Part shown: one piece after another, positions 11,380 to 22,120 of the stretch
How positions within the stretch are numbered: position 1 is the first letter of the stretch
Layout: each line of letters opens with the position of its first letter
From: Termitomyces sp. T153
Lineage: Eukaryota; Basidiomycota; Agaricomycetes; Agaricales; Lyophyllaceae
Direction: 5' to 3'
Length of the DNA stretch: 64,000 nucleotides
NCBI GenBank assembly: GCA_018296165.2
Contig: JACKQL020000016.1
Coordinates: 992,001-1,056,000 of the forward strand
Made by a program: the position numbers and the translations under genes
The notes under the pieces: generated by a model
What the model saw: the letters and a program-made list of their open reading frames with translations, nothing else
Databases searched by the model: none
What the model was told of the DNA's origin: nothing

Positions 11380-12278
11380 GGTAGCACACTTCCAGCCCTT
11401 GAGGGCAGTAATGGGCAAAGTGGTTAGCCCTTCTGCAGCATCAACACAATAGAGGAGTAGAGGATTGCTGCTGAGAGGCATCCACATCCATCAGGACTCT
11501 CAGGGGCAAGCAGTGCATGGAGGCAGGAAGAGTTGCACCCACTTGTGGAGCTGCTAGAGTATGCAAAGGAAGAGAGTGCATGGAAGAGGAGACACAGGGG
11601 ATAAACCCACCACAAGTAAAGGAAGCATGTGGGGTGGCAGCAGAGGGCTGTGTCTGCTGCAGCTCCATCAGCTGCCACTGCTCATGTGACACTCTGTACC
11701 AGGTCTTGATACACTTGTCATCTGGGTGTCCCTCAGCCATATTGTCAATACAATCCATTAGAGAGGGGTGAACTCCATCATGCAAGATTAACCAGAGCTG
11801 CAGACTATCAGGATATCAAGCCTGCTCAACCAATGCTTGGAAAAAAACTATGTACTCATCTAGTGACCATATTGAGTTCAGTCTCAAGGAGAAAGAGCTG
11901 TGGTCTTGGCAGGGTCAAGGAGAAAGAACTTAGCTTGGAACTCCTTCTCAAACTTTATCCAGCCAGTAAAGCTCTCAACTCCTCTGGAGTGTCAGAAGAT
12001 ATGCAATGCATAGATTGAAGCTTGGCCTGGGCATCAGAGGTAAATGCTTCACTGCTCAACTGGATATAGATGATACAGGATTGAATGAAATGTTCCCCAA
12101 CCTTACAGTCCCTATCAAATACATCAGGGAATGAAGAGTGAGGAAATCTGGAGTGAGGGGCTGAAGCCCCTGAGCTATGTGCCAGGATGAGCCTTCTAAC
12201 AGCTGCTGGGAGTTTCAGGGGAGGAATAGGAGTGAGGGGGAGATGTTCTAGGAGGGCCTGGAGAGAGAGGGACACCAC
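11380..12278 (-). pseudogene. Gypsy A1 gag with CCHC zinc knuckle
   Basis: Near 12130 the frame reads FPDVFDRDCKVGEHFIQSC, matching the gag of copy A2. Near 11770 HPSLMDCIDNMAEGHPDD matches A2 HPVLIEHIDNLAKSHLDN. A CCHC knuckle, CCRRANHFAHYCPQG, sits near 11430. Stops and shifts separate the pieces, and the segment between 11960 and 11790 is decayed. Confidence 0.75.
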
Positions 12279-12496
12279 TTCAGTGGTTTAACATAGTCCA
12301 GTAAGTTTGGCAGTGTGGGAAGTAAGGGAATCTTGGGTGAGTTGGACCTGTGTCTCCAGGGACAACAAATGGCTCAATGCATTGTCTTGGGGGCTTGAAG
12401 AATTGGGGGGAGGGGCTGGAGGAGCTGGTTTGGTCATTTTGAAAAACCAAACAGAAAACTCAGGCTGTCAAAAAGGAGGCTCCCAGACCAAATCTA

Positions 12497-12528
12497 GAGA
12501 CTTGTTCTGCTGTAAGGGCAACCTCTGG
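12497..12528 (-). repeat. Stub of 5' LTR and primer-binding region of Gypsy A1
   Basis: In minus sense, ccagaggttgcccttaca (LTR end, base 12511) is followed at once by gcagaacaagtctc, the same junction found after the 5' LTR of copy A2 at 52413/52414. Only about 18 bp of LTR remain before unrelated sequence. Confidence 0.65.
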
Positions 12529-12563
12529 AAGTCATGTGCTATGTGAATATGTGAGTACTATTA

Positions 12564-12899
12564 TTGTATTTTGAAATCATCACAAATGTTCAATTTCTTT
12601 CAGGTTTGTTGATTGAGATATATTTGTCTGATTTACAGGTGGAGGTAATGGACATCATTCTACACAAGAGGCAACCTGTTCTTTGCTTGATGAGACAGAA
12701 GAAGCATTTGCATCAAAAATTCAACATGGCTGAAAATACTGACAGTGATGACAAGACAGAAGTAAACTTGGATATGCAAGGACCAGGAATTGACAATGAC
12801 AAAGATCCTCATTATGAGCAACTAGAGATGGAGAAGGATGAGTTATTAGATAACATTGATCAAACTGAAGATAATTTATTTGACAAGTTGCTCAGTTAG
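12564..12899 (+). CDS. Hypothetical acidic ORF, doubtful
   Basis: 111 codons; the second half is strongly acidic (DSDDKTEVNLD, then EMEKDELLDNIDQTEDNL). No family recognised. It begins right after the broken LTR of Gypsy A1, so it may belong to another decayed transposon. No clear promoter or intron structure seen. Confidence 0.2.
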   Translation: MYFEIITNVQFLSGLLIEIYLSDLQVEVMDIILHKRQPVLCLMRQKKHLHQKFNMAENTDSDDKTEVNLDMQGPGIDNDKDPHYEQLEMEKDELLDNIDQTEDNLFDKLLS

Positions 12900-14284
12900 G
12901 ACAATATCTAGTTGAAGAATACCATTCTTTCATTGAATCTTCATAACTATGCAGTGAGAACAATAGAAATGATGTGAGGCCCACTAAGGTATGACATAAG
13001 TATGATAGCAAAAGTAGAAGCACTCCTCAGAATAAGGTATATCTTATCATTGATGAGGTATCAAGGCCTGGTAGAGTTGCCAGATGGAGTCAATTGTCAA
13101 GGAATCAAAGAGTACTGTTCCAGACAAAGTTCACTCCAATGCTGGTCATAGTACTACACTTCACACTTGGAATCATATTCAGTGAGAGAAGATGCAGGAG
13201 ATGGAGATAAAGTTGCAAGTACTGCCAATTTCAGGTTATTGTCAAGTGTGGTAAGTTACTATTGGATGCACCTGTAAGAACTTCAGTGAAAACAGTATAG
13301 TTGATTGCCCATTATCACTGCTCACCACCAGGCCATCCAAATCTCTTTTGATGTCTCAAATTTCTCTGTGAATACACCATGCCAGACTCTCAAAATCTTA
13401 AATCTTCCTTAACAGATGACACAAGTTGAACTAATTGCCTCTTGATTTCAGTGGACTCATTAGAGTTCACATCAGTCGAGGATCATGAGTTTGTTTCAAA
13501 GGATTAACCTTGGATGCAATGCACTGGCAGGACACGATGTTAGAGAGCACTGTGACTATGACATGTACTACTAGGCATGTGCAATGTGCACCATGATAAG
13601 CCAAATCTAATTGCATTGAGGAAAGCTGTGAGAACAGTTCAACAAGCGTGCTCAGCGCTTAGCTAATGATCACAGCAAAACTCTGTATGACGGTGAAGAT
13701 TTCGTATATTTTCCTAAGTACAGTATTATTAACATAATGCATAGTTGAATTTCTAACATCAAAGAGGTAGCATCATAAGAAGTCCTATTAAGGCAGAGTC
13801 ACATCTTTTGCCACATTTTCTATCTGATAGATTGCTCTAAAATTCAGTTGAATTCGTTTTGAAACGGTCCTTAGCTTCACCAATTGTTCAGGAGGATTAT
13901 AATTGGAAATCTTGAGATATGCATATTTGTATTGGAATGAAATAAAGTTCCCTCAATTGCATCCTCGTAAAAGTGGAAATTAATGTTGAGTTAACATTGA
14001 ATACCATTATTCATATGATCCCACATGGTATGGCCACTATAACACTTGTTCGAATTAACTTGGTACTTATTACTCTTATTCATTGTTGAAATGGCCTCTA
14101 TTACATGTAATACGTTAATTATTACAATTAAGCTACAATGTTTATAGGTTCTCCAGCCAACAAGTCCAACAGATACCAGAGCAACCGTTTTGCTCATGTT
14201 GGACTAGTTTGACATCATCAATTATGGCAATTGTCAGATCCCTTCGGGATTAACGTATTCAGTTGTTTGTTTAAAGAAGTATAA
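12900..14284. other. No gene seen; transition from transposon block to host DNA
   Basis: Only short spurious ORFs. CpG is rare up to about 13.4 kb and reappears from about 13.5 kb on (cgatgtt, aacaagcgtgctcagcgc), marking the edge of the decayed transposon block. Confidence 0.5.
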
Positions 14285-14765
14285 CACATATGACGCTTAG
14301 ATTCGCAATCAACTTCATCTGAATCCATCGAAGAAGCATGAAGGCTTTGTGATACAGTAGGCTGTGCTGGCTGGGAACTTGATCTAATAAACTTGATCTG
14401 ATTCATCATCGTTTCGACGACGTGCTCCGCTAGCCTCTATTCAGAAAGAGGATTCCCACTGACTGACCGTTGGAGTCATCAACTAAAATTTCTCTATCGG
14501 TCTCCCATGTTGTCTATGACACATATGACAGTTATCTCTTCGCAATCAACTTCATCTGAATCTGAATCCATCAGAACATGAATGCTTTGTGAGATACAGT
14601 AGGCTGTGCTAGCTGAGAACTTGATCTAATGAACTTAATCTAATCATCGTTTCGGCGGGGCACCCGCGCTTGCCTCTATTTAGAAAGAGGAGTCTCAACT
14701 TAAATCTGATTGTTAGAGTAATGAACTATAAGCGAATTTCTCTATCAGTCTCCCATAGTGCTTTT
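14285..14765. repeat. Tandem duplication of about 240 bp upstream of the hydrolase gene
   Basis: Copy 1 (about 14285-14518) and copy 2 (about 14520-14765) share cacatatgac, cgcaatcaacttcatctgaat, acagtaggctgtgct, atcatcgtttcg and tctctatcggtctcccat in the same order. Each carries a hairpin with cctct and agagg arms (14434-14451 and 14673-14690). Copy 2 ends 15 bp before the hydrolase ATG, so the array forms its promoter or leader. Confidence 0.75.
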
Positions 14766-14780
14766 GGACTTCACTCATAA

Positions 14781-16001
14781 ATGGCTTTCAACACGCTGTC
14801 CGCTGGGCCCGGTGTCGAGCTTTCCTACATAGACTCTGGTGCTCCTGCATCCAAGCATGTGTATACAACGATTGTAGCCATTCATGGAATGTGCTTTAGC
14901 AACCGTTCGTCTCACGTTCCAACTACTTCCGAGTTCGGCATTACTAACTACCTGCCAAGTAATCTTCGAGAAAATGTTGCCCGTCGCCTCACAGAAGGGT
15001 TCACGTTTTGTTGCTTTGAACCGCCGTCATTATCCTGGCTCTACGGAATATTCGTCTCAAGAGTTGAGTATCGTGGTCAATGGCGGTACCGATGAGCAGA
15101 AGGATGCCGAGCTTCAGGCACGCGGCGCTGAAATCTCGACGTTCATCGACAATCTCATCCAAGAAAGTAACATTCCGCCTATTTCTGAAGATCGCAAAAC
15201 AGGCGGAATCATTCTCTTGGGATGGTCTCTTGGGTCCGCAACGGCACTCGCAGCTATTGCGAGTACTCATGGACTCTCATCCGATGCTCGTACCAGGCTT
15301 GGAACGCGAATCAAATCTGTCATTTTCTACGGTGAATTCTAGCTACTCTTTCCTAGTACTGATCGATGATCTCACTTTTCTCATGAATAGATCCTGCTCC
15401 CATCATTCTTGGGTTTCCCACTCCCGATCAGAACTGGGCGCCCTTGGTTGATAACTACATCGCTGAAGGCCTTCGCCTCGCAGCCTTTGGTCAGTGGGCG
15501 ACAGGTTATTTCGATCACGGTGACCTGGCGAAGCGAGACCTTAGCGCGCTCTCGTGGGTTCTTCCTTCGGCAAGTCGTATCCCAACCTTCTTCAACATTC
15601 CACCAAAAAAGTATGCGGAAGCGGCCCGTTATGGGGGCGACGGCTTTAGTGATCTTCCATATATGATCCATTTCGTGAATCAGTTCAAGGCTGCGTACAG
15701 GAAAGTTGTGAACAATCCTGAGATACTCAAAATCTTGCCCGATTTGACGTCGGTACTCCTAGTTGGAGAAAGCTCAGGTGCTTTTGCAATCGCAGCAATG
15801 TGGGCCGTGGAGGACGACCAGGAACAAGTAGATGGTGGGAAGGCATTGAAGATCATCCTAATTCCTGGTATCAATCACTTTGTGAGGATGTCATCCCGTT
15901 CCCCTGCTTCCCTATTCTTTCATGTTGATCATGTTGTCCTCCAGTGGCATTGGGATGATCCAGAGAGTGCTTTAGACGGTTTCATGGCGTGGGGCGCATG
16001 A
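14781..16001 (+). CDS. Alpha/beta hydrolase-fold protein
   Basis: Exons 14781-14904, 14960-15331, 15391-15881 and 15945-16001 join into 348 codons including stop (347 aa) with no break; all introns are GT-AG and 55-63 bp. The N-terminus reads GVELSYIDSGAP, then AIHGMCF, the first strand and oxyanion region. The nucleophile elbow is GWSLG with Ser131. The C-terminal catalytic His is probably in the GINHF block just before the last intron, and the last exon reads WHWDDPESALDGF. This type is common in Agaricomycetes as soluble esterase- or lipase-like enzymes of unknown substrate. It lies between a transposon block and a methyltransferase. Whether it takes part in the P450/UbiA pathway is inference. 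Confidence 0.88.
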
Positions 16002-16481
16002 CTTTCCTATAATCAGGATCTTCTTTTCTCGAGTCAGGGTTATCTTGCTGAATTATTCCCCCACTATGTCTCTAAATTGCAAATTAGGATTGACAGCAAT
16101 GGTAGACATGGTAGATGATCTAAAAAAGAACCCATTCATTGCACTAGTGTGCGATTGTACCACCTGTACTACTGTTAACATTACTTCTGTTATTCAGTGG
16201 TTGATTGGTGACATACCCTTTGGCTGATACTAGTCCATCAAGGATCATGGCCCATATTTGTAATTGGCTTTTTATCCTTGCTATGTCTTTTCTCAGCAGC
16301 TGAAGGTCTTTTCACTATCTCTTGATTCTTAGCTTCCAGGTGTTTTGCATCACATAGTGTACCTGGAACTCTCTCATCCAGGCTTTGAACTCTACCAAGT
16401 AATATTCTGCTTTGTTAAATCTACTTCTTCTGAGGCCTCAATGGAGCCTTGGCATAGATTAACCTTCTGTAGCTTGATAAA
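16002..16481. other. Convergent intergenic region, no gene seen
   Basis: Lies between the 3' ends of the hydrolase (plus) and the methyltransferase (minus). No repeat or RNA gene recognised. Confidence 0.5.
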
Positions 16482-17540
16482 CTAGACTTGTTTACATGAC
16501 CAAAAGAACCAAAAATCATGGAAAGTTTTGAAGCACGGATGTTGTCTCTCCGTTATCCAGGCCTCCTTTAACTGCTTTGTCAGACCAACTGACTCGAATT
16601 CTCCACCGTCGCTACTCCGAACGATCCTCTCCAGTGTATGTCTCAATGCATTTGAGAATTTGCGCGTTCCATCGTCGTGACCTGAAAACACATTACTTCA
16701 CTATCCGAAGTCTTACGGATTTCATCGACGTACCAATAGCTTCTTGGTCTGTTGAAAGGATGAGGCGTTCGCACTTCACATTAACTTCTGCAAAAGCCCC
16801 TGTTTCCTCTAGTAACGTTGTAAGATGTTCACTTATGAAGGGATCTAGACCTTTGGCATATAGCATCTGAATAAACATCTGGTCCACCAGAGACTGTGCA
16901 GGTCCGGGACTGTTTTCATGGCCGGTATGGCGACCGCATTCCTCAATGAGGAGCCAACCATTAGGTTTCAGCATATCGACTGTACGTTTTAATATCCCCC
17001 CTATCTCATGATGCGGAATCTCGAGACTTATAAGCTCGAGAGTACGTAGAGCAGGAATATGAGCATACGTGGAATAGCAAGAGACGCATGTGAATAACAT
17101 CAAATGTGTTGGCTTCCCATGGATATGGATGTAAGACGTCCAGATGATGGTATGATAGGTTCTGCGGGAGGAGGCTATCGTCAAACATCAGCTCCAGTGT
17201 ATACATAACTACATCTGGACACATCACCGATCAGGCAAGGGAGAAATATCTGCTGCAACGACTGTGGCATCCGGGTATTGTTGTGCAGCCTGTATTGCCC
17301 TAACAATCGAGTTGGTTAGTTCACCGAAGATCAATACCATCATCTAGGCCATACCATGCGCCGGAACCTGCGCTGCAGTTTCTGAGCCGCGGTGCTTGAG
17401 CAGTTCAAGAGAGAGAAGAATTCTCACCCGACATCCAAAATCGCCTTTGGATTTTTAATATCCGTAAACGCTAACGCGCCTTTGAAGTATGCTTTAATGC
17501 CATTGTGGAGCTCATCCAGCCTTGCACTCGTTGTTAACAT
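16482..17540 (-). CDS. Class I SAM-dependent methyltransferase
   Basis: Exons 17540-17428, 17372-17355, 17299-17228, 17174-17069, 17019-16734 and 16681-16482 join into 265 codons including stop (264 aa) with no break. Exon 2 is only 18 bp and, with the splice on each side, encodes the glycine-rich SAM loop: ILDVGAGSGAW. Next come VVAADISPLP (motif II acid), then LDVLHPYPWEANTFDVIHMR, and then LKPNGWLLIEE. The length and motifs fit the small fungal methyltransferases found in many secondary-metabolite clusters. Methyl acceptor unknown. The start ATG at 17540 is the first after an in-frame stop. Convergent with the hydrolase gene. Confidence 0.85.
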
Positions 17541-18998
17541 GGACGTCAAAGCCTACCCTCTCAACTTGCTCTTCAACGTCAAGTTCTCACCTTTCCCATT
17601 CGGACCCATCGATGTTGTGATCCTTTCCATGTAAATGTTATTCACCATGCCAATAACAGATTACTAAATCTACGTACCCTCAAAAAATATGTGTTACTTG
17701 AATCTTTTGTGGAGCAGGCCATACTCTCATCTCGGAGTGGTAGAATGTCCAACAGTCAAACATGTTTTAGACTAGTTATGAAGCTGTTTGAGATAAGATC
17801 AATCGTGTGATCACATCAGAAGTTCCCAAAAAGATGGACGGAGAGCCGGCTGGTCCGCTTCGTGTCCATCCTGCCATTTCAGTAGTTCTCTCACCTATGT
17901 TTGGATATTCACCATGTCAAATTTTTACCTTTAAAGTGTGTGCTTTTTCAAGTGTGTTTACATGAATTTAATTACCAATTTTTCCAAAGATGACTTCGCT
18001 CTGAGTCGATCCCTCCATCATTTCGGGAATTTCCTGATGCATAAATTGGCCTTGGCCGATAGAGGTGTGAGATGTCTGCTGATATGTCGCTGAATCAGGA
18101 CTGATCTATTATGTCTGGTGACCGGGCTGTCAGTAAAGCCAAAGCGATGAGCGCCAAGTTTCCGAGTCGGGGCCTAAGTGGTGGCAATGCAAAGGTTGTC
18201 TATGTAACAATAATGTCAGAAGAATTTTTAAATGTCAGAGGTTGAGTACTTAGTACAGACTTACTTGTCTCTGCTTGTATGGGCCGTTGCTGGCACGGCG
18301 TGACCGAGATCTATCAAGCTGCCATTGGATGTCAGTAAAGTGTTCACACAGATGAACAATGATACAAGTGTTCCTCACTAGTTTCTTTATTTTCATACCT
18401 TGATATATAGGGTTATGCTGACATCATTCCATCTGCATGTGTTCAGATCTATTGCATCCAATCAATGAATTTCTGAACTCATCTCATGTGCAGTACTTAG
18501 TCCATCATGAGACCATAGACATAATGACAAACCTATCAACCTATATGTCAAGTGTCTATGGGCAAAATATATCACTCCTTCTGGTATGTACTATTTATTG
18601 CCCAAACCATTTACTATGCATACAGAACCAATGCTTAAACTATTTGGTCATCCATTTTGTGCAGCACATTACATAGTGATAGACTCCTTTGACTTACTGA
18701 GTTGCTGAACAGATGATGACTTAGAATTCATAATGTTGGCTTTGATATGTATTTCTCACCTCAATACCTCCCAAGACCTTTCTGCAGAGACCTTTTGTAA
18801 CTAAAGGGTAAAATCCATCATGAACTTGATATCAGCATGACTGATCAATTGAAAATGTCTGAAAACTTAGAACCATAAGGACAGATCCCTGTAAAAGAGT
18901 AACACATAACATTACAGAACACACTCCTTCAGGTCAGGAGCTAATAGCAATCTTATTCCAGTTTATCTAATATATGTTTTGTGGTAATGTAATGGTGT
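17541..18998. other. No gene seen
   Basis: Only short ORFs without family resemblance. CpG is present up to about 18.3 kb and then falls away, marking the left edge of the 19-34 kb transposon block. Confidence 0.5.
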
Positions 18999-19320
18999 TG
19001 TTACAGTCTTGCAGCTCACTTTGCATGGTATGTAAGTCAAAACCACTGTATAAGTTGTGACTACATGTGTGCAAGGTGATGTCTTACATTATGTAATATG
19101 TACAAGTATTTAGGCAGTGCCAGAAGCTGCTGCCAAATATAGATAAATGACAAAACTAGTATCCATAAAGGACAGGTCATTTCCTTCTAGTATTGTTATA
19201 ATGAGGTACAACAGATGCTCCATTACATACCCCCCTTTGAGATCATTCACAGTCTCATGAAAGGTGAAGACTAAAAGAGGTAAAGGGTAGGATATGTCAT
19301 CCCACCAACCTGGGGTTACA
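18999..19320 (-). repeat. LTR of family C
   Basis: Plus-strand text runs from tgttacagtcttgcagctc to cctggggttaca (322 bp). It resembles 44201-44550 in order: start, gtaagtcaaaac, tacatacccccctttg, and a ...taca end. The sequence after it (19321-19418) resembles that after the 44550 copy. No matching 5-bp flanks. Confidence 0.6.
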
Positions 19321-19418
19321 CAAAGTGTTCCTATATTGATAGCATATGAGGCAGGACCAATAGGTCCCACAGTAGAGTTCTTGGCCTTGAATATAACACA
19401 AGGTGCCCATGCCATGCC

Positions 19419-20509
19419 TGTCAGGTTCCACTGACCATGGGGGCTCAGCTTAACTGGGCAAGTACATACTAGGCAGACATGGTGTCCTGCACTTATAACC
19501 CAGTGCTCTGGGGTGGTCTGGACTTCAGATACTTGCAAGGATAAGCCAAGGGAAGTGGTCAGAGCAGGTCCAGAGTGGTCTGAGGAAGTCTAAGACCAGG
19601 TACAATAAGGGTTGGGTTTGGAGGGTGCATCAGGCACAAGTCCATAGGTAAATTATACAGACTGTGGGGCAAGTGGAGCTACACAAGTGATGGGAGTGGG
19701 GCCAGAGATTGATGGGGGATCAATCAAGAGTGATGAGTTCTGGGGCTGAGCATAGGGCGAGGTCTGGAGTTAGTTATGAATGTTTGAGGGTCATAATGTA
19801 TGTGCAGAGTTTGTAATAGCATTAGAGTTGAAAGTAACTTAGGCATGACAAAGGAAACTGAGGCAAATGAGGCAAGATGGAGTCAAGACAAGACAGAGAC
19901 AAGAATGAGATAGAATTGAGATGAGAGATATGAGACTAGAGATGGAAAATAGAGACAAGACTGGGAAACATAACAGAGACAAACATAACAAGAAACAAGT
20001 AACTTCAGGCAATATCAAGACTAGGGTGACAGATGCTACTCTATAACTTATATACTAACTACTGGACTTCTCTAGGGATCAGGGGTGCAATGGTGGGACT
20101 CATTGGAGCCATGCGAGGTTGATGGGTGTTGGTTCTGATCAGATGGTGGGCTGTGTTGATGTCCTGATGGGAACTGATGGAAAATGGTCTGCTCTGTAGT
20201 TGTTGGGAAGTTCCAGAGTGGTCAGGTGAGTTGAGGGAACAAGCTAGCAGCATGTGCCCAGGTCAGGAGAGATGTTGGAGAGGCTTGGGGGTTTCTTGGG
20301 AGGAGAAGGGGGACTGATGGGGCCCACAGGGGATGTGCCAGGGATTGCCAAAAGGTTATCAGGGTTTGCTGGGGAAGTGTCAGAATTAGCTGGAGTGGGT
20401 GCCATTGGTGAACAAAGGTTGGTGTGAGTTGAGGGGGTGTTGGGGGGGAGCTCTGGGGAAGTGGGGTGGCTTTGGAAGAGGCCCAGAGGTCTGGGAGTGG
20501 GTTGTGACA
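19419..20509 (-). repeat. Solo LTR of family D, 1,091 bp, target duplication ATGCC
   Basis: TG...CA ends (tgtcaggttcc ... gggttgtgaca), flanked on both sides by ATGCC (19414-19418 and 20510-20514). In the minus sense it contains a TATA-like word agtatataag near 20050 and a pyrimidine-rich stretch downstream, as in an LTR promoter. Inverted relative to the copy at 23515. CpG nearly absent. Confidence 0.9.
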
Positions 20510-20990
20510 ATGCCAGTGACAATTCATGACCAGGTTTCCCTGTCTATTAACATTCACATCATTGTGAAGAATGTGAGTTAGCCATATCTTCCAAGCCACC
20601 ACTGCCACTAGGGACAGGTTGCACAGCAATGTTAGTTGTTGCACTGTTTGCAGTTGAGGGTGGGGGGCAATGAGTTCTGTTGTGGCAGGGGCATCCTTGG
20701 TGTGTGATGTTGATGCCTTGATAGAGTCAATATTCAAGGCCTCTGATGTAGTCACAGTCAGAGAAGGCACAACTATGGATTTGGATGGGCTGTGCATCCT
20801 CACAGTAGTAAACAAATATGCAGTGGGCTCATTGATTACTGCAGATCTGCTGTAGGACCTGGGAATATGTGGTGAGCAGGGACATTTCATTGGTAGTTGC
20901 CCTAGATGCCAGGTGATGGGATGTGTCATATGGACTATTGATGGCAAAGACTGCAACTTTCAGTTCATGGCAAACAAGTCAGCAGTTTAG
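20510..20990 (-). pseudogene. Degenerate retrotransposon ORF fragment
   Basis: The open frame 20956-20510 (KSIVVPSLTVTTSEALN, NVNRQGNLVMNCHW) continues by chance into the solo LTR. It is rich in Ser, Thr and Pro, like the ORF at 44651-45148, which lies in the same position relative to an LTR of family C. Probably the 3' internal part of the family C element; no domain recognised. Confidence 0.35.
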
Positions 20991-21061
20991 ATCATGAAGA
21001 CACACTAAATTGCAGATCAGACACTGACATCTTCTCCACCCTGGCTGCAACCCTCTGCACA

Positions 21062-21316
21062 TTGGTTTTCTCTCCAGACACCCACCCACCACACCTCCCC
21101 TTGCACTCCTTGCACACCTTCCTCCTATGCACCACCCTCCTCTTCTCCACCAGCCCCACCCCCACTCTAGTCAACAGTGGTGCCACCAACAACTTTATCA
21201 ATTCATCCCTAGCAGCCCTTGTTCCACAACAACTCTGGTGCCTACTCACCCCCATCCTTCTCTGTCACCAGTTTGTCACTCTGGTTCACCCAACCAGCTC
21301 TAGAGCATCACAATGA
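21062..21316 (+). pseudogene. Gypsy protease fragment
   Basis: The frame contains PTLVNSGATNNFINSSLAA, a Gypsy retropepsin site in which the catalytic Asp of DSGAT reads Asn (a G to A change). The fragment ends where an LTR of family D begins, so it is an isolated piece. Confidence 0.65.
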
Positions 21317-22120
21317 CCCTGGGACAGCCTGTGTTCTCAACTGATTCCATCAGTATATCACCATGGCCCATCCCCTGATCACAACCAACACCTGTCAACT
21401 CCATGTGGCCCCAACAAGCCCTGCTGCCAGACCTGCTACTCTCTGGAGCTCTCCAGTAGTCAGTATATAAGTTGTAGAGTAGCATCCCATACTCTAGTCT
21501 TGACATTACCTGTGTTACTATGTTCTGATTGTCTATCTCTTGTGTTTTGTGTCTCTTGTTATGTTTCCCCTTCTCTCAGCCTCCTGGTCTTATCTCATCT
21601 CTATATCTGTTATTGTCTTGTTATTGTTTTGTATCTCCACTTGAATCTATTTCTACTCTCATCTCAACCTTGCCTTGACTCTGTCTTGTCTCACTTGTCT
21701 ATATTTCCTTTGTTGTGTCCAAGTCCCCTTCAACTCTAATGCTGTTATGAACTTTGTGCTTACAATCATGACCCCCCAAACATTCTTAACCAACTCCAGA
21801 CCTTGCTATTTGCTTGGCTCCAAAACCCATCAAACTCCAGCCCCACTCCCATCACTCACATTGCTTCTGTTTGCCCCACATCATCAATACTCACCCCAGA
21901 CTCATACCTGGAACTTCCCCAAGCCCAACCCTTTCTTGTACCTTGTCTTAGACTTCCCCAGACCACTTCAGACTTGCTTGGACCACTTCCGCTGGCTTCC
22001 CCTCACAAGTATCTGAAGTCTGGACCTCTCCAAAGTGCTAAGTTATCAGTGCAGGACATCACATCTGCCTAGTAAGGTATCACCCAGTTAAGCTGAGCCC
22101 CTGGTCAGTGGAACCTGACA
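21305..22120 (+). repeat. 5'-truncated LTR of family D
   Basis: Matches about the last 800 bp of the 23515-24585 LTR in the same sense, including agtcagtatataagttgtagag, the CT-rich region, and the end ctgagcccctggtcagtggaacctgaca. The first 300 bp or so are missing and it abuts a protease fragment. With 19419-20509 it forms an inverted LTR pair. Confidence 0.75.

Noticed and set aside
7807..12528. Gypsy A1 as a complete element flanked by two full LTRs
   Set aside because: The LTR at the gag end is cut to about 18 bp and the integrase core is missing, so target duplications cannot be tested.
15444..15671. Separate plus- and minus-strand small ORFs inside the hydrolase gene
   Set aside because: They are shadows of exon 3, whose frame continues through the spliced gene.
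17392..17634. Plus-strand ORF of 80 codons
   Set aside because: It is the antisense of exon 1 of the methyltransferase and its leader.
20222..20956. A 244-codon minus-strand ORF, one of the longest open frames in the window
   Set aside because: It crosses the exact boundary of a solo LTR with target duplication (20509/20510), so at least the last 96 codons are LTR sequence read by chance.
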